DNA of 5,590 bases from Burkholderiales bacterium (GTDB taxonomy: Bacteria > Pseudomonadota > Gammaproteobacteria > Burkholderiales > SG8-41): contig SYEN01000150.1 in assembly GCA_005800795.1 (NCBI GenBank), positions 1 through 5,590 on the forward strand, read 5' to 3'. Every line of letters begins with the position of its first letter. The first letter of the stretch is position 1. The translations under genes and the position numbers were made by a program. Of the stretch, positions 1 through 4,790 are shown one piece after another. The notes below the pieces were generated by a model. That model ran no database searches, had not been told where the DNA came from, and was given only the letters and a program-made list of their open reading frames with translations.

Positions 1-1
1 C

Positions 2-484
2 ATCTACGCCACCGGCTTCGACGCCATATCGGGCGCTTTCGACCGTATTGATATTCGGGGTGTAAACAGCGCGAGCCTGAAAGCCGCGTGGGCTGACGGG
101 CCGCAAACCTATCTGGGCGTGTTTGTTAAGGGCTTTCCCAACCTGCTGATGGCGATGGGGCCTCACGCCGGGCTTGGCAACTATACGCGCTGCGCGGAAT
201 ACAGCGTGGAATGGGTGGCCGGCGTCATTCAGTACGCGCAGCAACATGGCTTGACCCGCATCGAAGCCACCGACGGCGGGGTGCGCGAGTGGACCGATTA
301 CGTGCTGGCTTTGGGGCAGGGGCTGCTGATGAACGAGACCGGCTCGTGGATGACGGGCGTGAACCGCAACGTCGAGGGCAAACAAGTGCCGAGGATCATG
401 CGTTATAGCGGTGGCCATCCTGTTTATCGCGAACATTGCGATGCAGTTGCCGCGGCGGGCTATCCGCGTCTCACGCAAGTTTAG
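2..484 (+). CDS. Flavin-containing (Baeyer-Villiger-type) monooxygenase, C-terminal part
   Basis: The reading frame is already open at the left edge and ends in TAG at 482-484, giving the last 160 residues of a protein whose family is usually about 500-600 residues; the FAD and NADPH Rossmann motifs lie outside the window. The fragment opens with IYATGFDA, the ATG-F-D signature near the end of the second nucleotide-binding part of class B flavoprotein monooxygenases. It continues with GVFVKGFPNLLMAMGP, the usual F-P-N-L-x-x-x-x-GP segment, then SWMTGVNRNVEGKQ, the counterpart of the SWYxGxNxxGK stretch of cyclohexanone and related Baeyer-Villiger enzymes, and ends YREHCDAVAAAGYP, also typical. 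Known members use NADPH and O2 to insert oxygen next to a ketone, giving an ester or lactone. The alpha/beta hydrolase 24 nt downstream fits a next step of ester or lactone opening. The substrate is unknown. An N-hydroxylating or sulfoxidising FMO relative is less likely. An ATG at 119 is internal, not the start. Confidence 0.88.
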   Translation: MYATGFDAISGAFDRIDIRGVNSASLKAAWADGPQTYLGVFVKGFPNLLMAMGPHAGLGNYTRCAEYSVEWVAGVIQYAQQHGLTRIEATDGGVREWTDYVLALGQGLLMNETGSWMTGVNRNVEGKQVPRIMRYSGGHPVYREHCDAVAAAGYPRLTQV

Positions 485-495
485 GTCAACCAACC

Positions 496-501
496 AAGGA
501 G
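496..501 (+). promoter_or_regulatory. Ribosome binding site of the alpha/beta hydrolase
   Basis: AAGGAG sits 7 nt before the ATG at 509. This is an almost ideal Shine-Dalgarno sequence and spacing, and it fixes the start of the hydrolase. It lies in the 24-nt gap after the monooxygenase stop codon, where there is no room for a separate promoter, so the two genes are probably cotranscribed. Confidence 0.85.
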
Positions 502-508
502 AAATTCC

Positions 509-1258
509 ATGCCGTTTTACCAGAAAGGCGCTGTGAAAATTCGATACGAAGAAGCCGGCAGTGGCTTTCCACTGCTGCTCACCCCTGGCGGCGGGTTGAA
601 TTCACGCGTCTGCAATTGGCCTACCGCCGTATTTAATTCGATGGAAATATTCAAGAACGAGTTTCGCTGCATCACCATGGATCAGCGTAACGCCAACGGT
701 GGAGAATCCACCGGCCCCATCCCGGCTTCCGACCCATGGGATGCTTTTGCCGACGACCAATTGGGATTGATGGATCATCTGGGCATCAAGCAGTTTCTCT
801 TCATGGGCAACTGCATCGGCGGTTGCTTTGCGATGAAGCTGATGGAGCGTGCGCCTGAACGCATCGTTGCCGCAGTGCTGGTGCAGACGGTCGGCCATCA
901 TCCGCAGCACCCGGACTACATGTACAACTCGGGGCGCGATGTATGGGCGCCGGAACTGTTGCCCAAGCGGCCTGATTTGAATATCGCGCAGGTCGAGCCT
1001 TATATGCATGCCCTCTACCGCACGCGCCCCGAGTTCGTTTACAGCGTGAATCGTGAATTCGCGCGATCCTGCCAGACGCCGATGTTGGTATTGCCCGATG
1101 AAACGCCTGCCCATCCGCAGGTGGTTTCCAATGAGGTCGCCTCAATTTGCCCGAACGCGGACATTACGGTGTTCCCGTGGCGCGAGCCGCCAGAGTTGAA
1201 AGCCCGAACCATCGAGAAAGTGAGACGCTTCCTGCGGGCGCATCGGCCCGCAGGCTAA
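509..1258 (+). CDS. Alpha/beta hydrolase with cysteine nucleophile
   Basis: This 249-residue protein has the alpha/beta-hydrolase fold pattern: strand PLLLTPGGG (residues 21-29, with the oxyanion-hole glycines), FRCITMDQRNANGGES (52-67), the helix DDQLGLMDHLGI, and the nucleophile elbow FMGNCIGG (98-105). The elbow residue is Cys102 instead of the usual Ser, as in dienelactone hydrolase. The late strand PMLVLPDETPAHP (191-203) supplies the likely acid Asp197. The normal place for the catalytic His, near the C-terminal strand, reads FPWREPPE (222-229) and has no His; His202 is the nearest candidate. As I remember it, related hydrolases share both the Cys elbow and this ending, so this may be a subfamily trait and not decay. 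The gene follows a Baeyer-Villiger-type monooxygenase by 24 nt, so hydrolysis of its ester or lactone product is the natural inference. No signal peptide or membrane segment is seen, so it is probably cytoplasmic. The start is fixed by AAGGAG 7 nt upstream. The stop overlaps that of the convergent gene by 4 nt. Confidence 0.87.
   Translation: MPFYQKGAVKIRYEEAGSGFPLLLTPGGGLNSRVCNWPTAVFNSMEIFKNEFRCITMDQRNANGGESTGPIPASDPWDAFADDQLGLMDHLGIKQFLFMGNCIGGCFAMKLMERAPERIVAAVLVQTVGHHPQHPDYMYNSGRDVWAPELLPKRPDLNIAQVEPYMHALYRTRPEFVYSVNREFARSCQTPMLVLPDETPAHPQVVSNEVASICPNADITVFPWREPPELKARTIEKVRRFLRAHRPAG
1231..1254. repeat. Perfect 9-bp inverted repeat at the convergent gene junction
   Basis: CCTGCGGGC (1231-1239) and GCCCGCAGG (1246-1254) are exact inverse complements around the 6-nt loop GCATCG. 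The hairpin lies in the last codons of the hydrolase (encoding LRAHRPAG) and ends just before its TAA; on the other strand it lies directly downstream of the stop of the unrecognised gene. The right arm could instead pair with GCGGGC at 1266-1271. Neither side has a run of T, so it is not a classical intrinsic terminator; it may be a 3'-end stabiliser, a pause site, or a by-product of GC-rich codons. Confidence 0.6.
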
Positions 1259-1914
1259 TCTGCAGGCGGGCGTGGGTTCGGCGCCGATAACGCCACGCCG
1301 AAGCGATACACCGTCTGCCGGGTGCGTGAGCAACCCGGCGTTACCGGCTCAATCGGCCGATGGGGACACGGCCCCGCACGGTGGCCATCAGGCGCGAGCG
1401 TGGTGTCGGTACTTACCTCGTTCCAGATGCCACCCGCCACTGGTCTGAACAGCCACATCAGGTAACCGCGGCAGGCGGCGAGATAAATCAGTTCGTCGGC
1501 ATCGGGAATATCGCTTACCGCGAGCGGGTTGCCTTTCATGCTCAAGGCGTAGGCGCCGAAAGCCTGCATGCAGGCCAGCGGCTCGGTGTGTCTGGCGCCA
1601 GGGCGAACGCACGCCGGCTGCTCTGCGCGCTGAACATCCCACGCCCCCATGCGCCAAGCGGCTACCAGCGCAGCTTGATCGACGTCGGTCAAGTCGTCCC
1701 AGCGGTCATTCACCTGCAACGCGGAACTTGGAACGGGAGTGTAGGCGACAGGCTGTGCACCATTAACGCTGGTGATTTTTTCGGTAATGAAGCCGTGCCA
1801 GTGCAGCGACAGGATCACTGGCGTGTCCGGGCAAGGCACCGCCGCCAGCGTGACGCCCACCAGTGGCAAACCGGTGGCCGCGATTTGATCTTCGATGCGT
1901 TCAAGCAATTCCAT
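1255..1914 (-). CDS. Unrecognised conserved-looking 219-residue protein
   Basis: I do not recognise this family. The start (ATG at 1914-1912) is supported by AAGGAG at 1930-1925, 10 nt upstream, and the stop is TAG at 1257-1255. The protein starts MELLERIEDQIAATGLPLVG, which looks like an amphipathic helix and loop, and has no signal peptide or clear membrane segment, so it is probably soluble and cytoplasmic. Residues 31-42 form a hydrophobic strand with an HWH motif (His38, His40). The middle holds WDDLTDVDQAALVAAWRMGAWD (about 72-93). Residues 111-157 look like packed helices, and the last 45 residues are Pro/Arg rich. It has six Cys (28, 102, 115, 148, 183, 195) and five His, including GPCPH at 181-185; metal binding is possible but is my inference. 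It is divergent from bioA and convergent with the hydrolase, with which it overlaps by 4 nt, so context gives no firm job. An open frame on the other strand (1360-1941) has poorer composition and I take it as a shadow. Confidence 0.72.
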   Translation of the reverse strand: MELLERIEDQIAATGLPLVGVTLAAVPCPDTPVILSLHWHGFITEKITSVNGAQPVAYTPVPSSALQVNDRWDDLTDVDQAALVAAWRMGAWDVQRAEQPACVRPGARHTEPLACMQAFGAYALSMKGNPLAVSDIPDADELIYLAACRGYLMWLFRPVAGGIWNEVSTDTTLAPDGHRAGPCPHRPIEPVTPGCSRTRQTVYRFGVALSAPNPRPPAD

Positions 1915-2031
1915 GATTCGCTATCTCCTTTTCAGCAATGAACCGGTGATAAACTCGAATGCAAATTGCGCGCCACTTTTCGACTTCAACGATGTGGGTC
2001 GAGAAACCGTTGACGCAGCCAGAATGCATTC
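1915..2031. promoter_or_regulatory. Divergent intergenic region upstream of bioA
   Basis: These 117 nt separate the start codons of the minus-strand unrecognised gene and bioA, so promoters for both should lie here. I see no pair of boxes close to the sigma-70 consensus: TTGACG at 2010-2015 is too close to the bioA start to be its -35 box, and other candidates are weak. The heptamer GAATGCA occurs twice, at 1957-1963 and 2022-2028, 65 nt apart in the same orientation; the second copy is part of the palindromes at the bioA start. I see no match to the BirA operator or to the BioR box pattern. Confidence 0.55.
1925..1930 (-). promoter_or_regulatory. Ribosome binding site of the unrecognised 219-residue protein
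   Basis: Read on the minus strand, AAGGAG is followed by 10 nt (ATAGCGAATC) and then the ATG at 1914. The spacing is slightly long but acceptable. This is the main reason for preferring the minus-strand gene and this start over the competing plus-strand frame. Confidence 0.7.
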
Positions 2032-2038
2032 ATGAATG
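2022..2038. repeat. Overlapping palindromes covering the bioA start codon
   Basis: GAATGCATTC (2022-2031) is a perfect 10-bp palindrome and CATTCATGAATG (2027-2038) a perfect 12-bp palindrome; they share CATTC. The bioA ATG (2032-2034) lies within the second. The layout GAATG-CATTC-AT-GAATG could be a repressor operator or could fold in the mRNA over the start codon. No known regulator is recognised, and function is inferred only from position and symmetry. Confidence 0.45.
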
Positions 2039-3375
2039 AGGATTTACCCATCAGCACTCGCAATAGTCTGCTGCTAAACCGCAGCCGCGCCGCCGTGTGG
2101 CATCCTTGCACGCAAATGAAGCAGCACGAAACGCTACCGCTGATCCCCGTGGCGCGCGCGCAGGGCTGCTGGCTCTACGACTTTGACGGCGCGCGCTATC
2201 TCGACGCGATAAGTTCGTGGTGGGTGAATCTGTTCGGCCACGGCAATGCGCACATCAACGCCGCCTTGCGCGACCAGCTCGAAACGCTGGAACACGCCAT
2301 GCTCGCGGGGTTTACGCATGAGCCGGTGGTTGAACTCTCCGAGCGTTTGTCGAAGCTCACCGGCGGTGCATTGGGCCACTGCTTTTACGGCAGCGACGGT
2401 GCATCGGCAGTGGAAATTGCACTTAAGATGAGTTTTCACTACTGGCGCAACAGCGGGCAAGAACGTAAATGTGATTTTGTTAGTCTTGCAGGCAGCTACC
2501 ACGGCGAAACACTTGGCGCGCTGTCAGTCACCGATGTCGCGCTGTTCAAGGACACTTACGCGCCGCTGCTGCGCGGGAGCCAGCAAGTGCAAAGCCCCGA
2601 CGCGCGGCTGGCCGAACCCGGCGAATCCGCGCACGACTACGCCTTGCGCGCAGCGCGCTCCCTTGAAGCCCATCTGCAACGACATCACGCCACCACCGCC
2701 GCGCTGATCGTCGAACCGTTGGTACAGGGCGCCTCCGGCATGGCGATGTACGATGCGGCGTACCTCGCCGAAGCGCGCGCGCTGTGCGACCGTTATGAGG
2801 TGCATTTGATTGCCGACGAAATCATGACCGGCTTCGGTCGCACCGGCACTTTTTTCGCGTATGAGCAAGCCGCAGTTTCGTCACCTGTCTCCCCGGATTT
2901 TTTATGCCTGTCCAAAGGCATCACCGGCGGCTATCTGCCGCTGTCGGTGGTAATGACGCGCGACGAAATCTACGCGGCGTTCTACGATGACAACGTGACA
3001 CGCGGTTTTCTGCATTCGCACTCGTACACTGGCAACGCGCTGGCTTGCCGCGCCGCGCTGGCGACGATGGAAATTTTCGACAGCGATGACGTCATTGCAA
3101 CGAATCGCCGAACCAGTGCAAAGATCACCGCCGCGTGCGACGGCATCGCGCGCCATCCGCGCGTGCGAAACTTTCGCCATCGCGGCATGATCTGGGCGTT
3201 TGAAGTGGATACCCGTGATGCAGCATTTGCGCGCCATTTTCACCAGCTTGCACTCGCCAAGGAACTGCTACTACGTCCGATCAGCAACACCGTTTATTTC
3301 ATGCCGCCCTACGTCATTAACGATGAAGAAATCGATTTGCTTACGCGCGGCGCACGCGAGTTACTTGACGCCTGA
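2032..3375 (+). CDS. bioA: Adenosylmethionine-8-amino-7-oxononanoate aminotransferase
   Basis: BioA is a cytoplasmic, PLP-dependent class III aminotransferase that converts 7-keto-8-aminopelargonate to 7,8-diaminopelargonate in biotin synthesis, classically with S-adenosylmethionine as amino donor. At 447 residues it is of family length (E. coli 429). Visible hallmarks are WHPCTQMK (23-30), SSWWVNLFGH (61-70), GSDGASAVEIALKM (120-133), GSYHGET (154-160), the PLP-ring Asp262 in ADEIMTGFGRTG, the Schiff-base Lys295 in LSKGITGG, HSHSYTGN (328-335), and RPISNTVYFMPPY (415-427), whose Arg415 matches the substrate-binding Arg391 of E. coli. Two E. coli active-site residues differ: Tyr17 is Cys26 and Asp147 is Glu159, which I believe is common in betaproteobacteria. 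The start at 2032 has no good Shine-Dalgarno sequence, but an in-frame stop at 2011-2013 excludes a longer start. dacB follows after 5 nt, probably on the same mRNA. No other biotin gene is in the window. Confidence 0.96.
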   Translation: MNEDLPISTRNSLLLNRSRAAVWHPCTQMKQHETLPLIPVARAQGCWLYDFDGARYLDAISSWWVNLFGHGNAHINAALRDQLETLEHAMLAGFTHEPVVELSERLSKLTGGALGHCFYGSDGASAVEIALKMSFHYWRNSGQERKCDFVSLAGSYHGETLGALSVTDVALFKDTYAPLLRGSQQVQSPDARLAEPGESAHDYALRAARSLEAHLQRHHATTAALIVEPLVQGASGMAMYDAAYLAEARALCDRYEVHLIADEIMTGFGRTGTFFAYEQAAVSSPVSPDFLCLSKGITGGYLPLSVVMTRDEIYAAFYDDNVTRGFLHSHSYTGNALACRAALATMEIFDSDDVIATNRRTSAKITAACDGIARHPRVRNFRHRGMIWAFEVDTRDAAFARHFHQLALAKELLLRPISNTVYFMPPYVINDEEIDLLTRGARELLDA

Positions 3376-3380
3376 AAGAT

Positions 3381-4790
3381 ATGCCTCCGTTGAGATCATT
3401 TCATAAGCATCTGTTTTTATTGATATTTTTTTGCAACGCTGCGCAAGCTCAACTGCCGCAGCCGGTGGCGCAGGCGCTTGCGCGCGCGGGTATTGCCGAA
3501 ACGGGCGTCGGTCTATACGTGCATGAAGTCGGTGCGGCGGAACCGCTGGCCGTGCATCGTGGAGAGCTGCCGCTGAATCCCGCGTCGGTGATGAAACTCG
3601 TCACCACCTACGCCGCGCTGGAACTGCTCGGCCCTGCGCATACGTGGGCTACCGAAATGTACGTGGACGGCGTGATCAATAGTGATGTGCTCACCGGCAA
3701 TCTGGTGATCAAGGGCGGCGGTGATCCCAAATTCACCATCGAAAACCTGTGGACGATGGCTCGCTCCCTGCGTGCAAAAGGTTTGCGCGAGATTCGGGGT
3801 GACGTGCTGCTGGACCGCACATTATTCACAACGGATCACCCCGATCCCGGAGCCTTTGACAAAGAACCCATCATTCCGCAAAACACGACGCCCGACGCAT
3901 TGCTTACCAATTTCAAAAGCCTGGCCTTCACATTTGCGCCAGATGCAGAAGCACGCGCGTTGCGCATCAGTGTTGAGCCGCCGCTAGCGCAAATACAGAT
4001 CGTCAACAACATGACGCTGGGCGAAGGCGCCTGTGGCTTTTGGTACAACCGGATCAAGGCACAGGCACAGGATACCGGCGAGGCGGCGCGCATCACCCTG
4101 GCAGGCATGTACCCGCGTTCATGCGGCGAGCAAACTGCTTACTTCAGCCTTCTGGGGCATCGTGAATACACCGGGGCGCTGTTCGCGCATCTGTGGCGCG
4201 AGCTGGGGGGCACATTCCGCGGTCGTGTGCGCGATGGCACGGCTGGCGCCAACGCGCTATTGATGGTCACGCAACGCTCGCTCGCACTGTCCGAAATCAT
4301 CCGCGACATCAATAAAATCAGCAACAACGTCATGGCGCGCCAGCTCCTGCTGTCGCTGGGCGGCAGCAGCGGTGCCACGCCCGAGCGCGGCTCGCGCGCA
4401 GTACAACAACTGTTCGCCGCAAAGAACATCGCCATGCCCGAACTGGTGATTGAAAACGGTTCCGGCCTTTCCCGCATCGAACGTGTGACCGCGCGCGGTC
4501 TGGGGCAAATGCTGATCACTGCCTATCGGGGCGCCTTCATGCCGGAGTTCATCGCCTCGATGCCGCTGGTCGGCGTGGATGGCACCATGATCCGCCGTCT
4601 CACCAACACCGACGTCGCCGGCCAAGCCCATGTCAAGACCGGCCTGATCAACGGCGTGCGTGCCCTGGGTGGCTATGTGCTCGATGCCAAGGGTCGGCGG
4701 GTGGCGGTAGTGCTGCTCATCAACCACGCTAACGCGCACAACGCAGGTCAGGTACAGGATGCGTTTTTACGGTGGGTGCACGCCCGTTAG
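3381..4790 (+). CDS. dacB: D-alanyl-D-alanine carboxypeptidase/endopeptidase (PBP4 type)
   Basis: This is a class C low-molecular-mass penicillin-binding protein (peptidase family S13). The family trims the terminal D-Ala from peptidoglycan stem peptides and cuts D-Ala-mDAP cross-bridges in the periplasm. The three penicillin-binding motifs are present: S69-V-M-K72 (nucleophilic Ser and Lys), S314-N-N316, and K419-T-G421, plus ENGSGLSR at 358-365. The gap of about 245 residues between the first two motifs matches the extra inserted domains that define PBP4, and 469 residues is close to E. coli DacB (477). The N-terminus is a signal peptide: basic start, hydrophobic stretch LFLLIFF (11-17), and AQA before a likely cleavage after residue 23. 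Cys18 is not in a lipobox, so a lipoprotein is unlikely. The ATG is 5 nt after the bioA stop with only a weak Shine-Dalgarno sequence, suggesting translational coupling. Its TAG interlocks with the convergent ubiD stop. Confidence 0.95.
   Translation: MPPLRSFHKHLFLLIFFCNAAQAQLPQPVAQALARAGIAETGVGLYVHEVGAAEPLAVHRGELPLNPASVMKLVTTYAALELLGPAHTWATEMYVDGVINSDVLTGNLVIKGGGDPKFTIENLWTMARSLRAKGLREIRGDVLLDRTLFTTDHPDPGAFDKEPIIPQNTTPDALLTNFKSLAFTFAPDAEARALRISVEPPLAQIQIVNNMTLGEGACGFWYNRIKAQAQDTGEAARITLAGMYPRSCGEQTAYFSLLGHREYTGALFAHLWRELGGTFRGRVRDGTAGANALLMVTQRSLALSEIIRDINKISNNVMARQLLLSLGGSSGATPERGSRAVQQLFAAKNIAMPELVIENGSGLSRIERVTARGLGQMLITAYRGAFMPEFIASMPLVGVDGTMIRRLTNTDVAGQAHVKTGLINGVRALGGYVLDAKGRRVAVVLLINHANAHNAGQVQDAFLRWVHAR

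Noticed and set aside
602..1114. Minus-strand open frame of 170 codons opposite the hydrolase
   Set aside because: It is fully antisense to a well-supported alpha/beta hydrolase and shows no recognisable motif.
1231..1254. Intrinsic (Rho-independent) terminator
   Set aside because: The stem is strong but no T tract follows on either strand.
1360..1941. Plus-strand open frame of 193 codons opposite the unrecognised gene
   Set aside because: No ribosome binding site was seen, the composition is Arg/Gln/His rich as in antisense shadows of GC-rich genes, and it runs through the divergent promoter side. The minus-strand frame has a good ribosome binding site and more protein-like sequence.
2010..2015. 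TTGACG as -35 box of the bioA promoter
   Set aside because: A -10 box at normal spacing would fall on or after the bioA start codon.
1915..2031. BirA or BioR operator upstream of bioA
   Set aside because: The palindromes present (GAATGCATTC, CATTCATGAATG) do not match the patterns known to me for these regulators.
3381..3452. DacB as a lipoprotein through Cys18
   Set aside because: The residues before Cys18 are Phe-Phe, which does not fit a lipobox; AQA at 21-23 gives a normal signal peptidase I site.
4257..4739. Minus-strand open frame of 160 codons opposite dacB
   Set aside because: It is antisense to the SxN and KTG region of a clear PBP4 and its sequence looks like a shadow.
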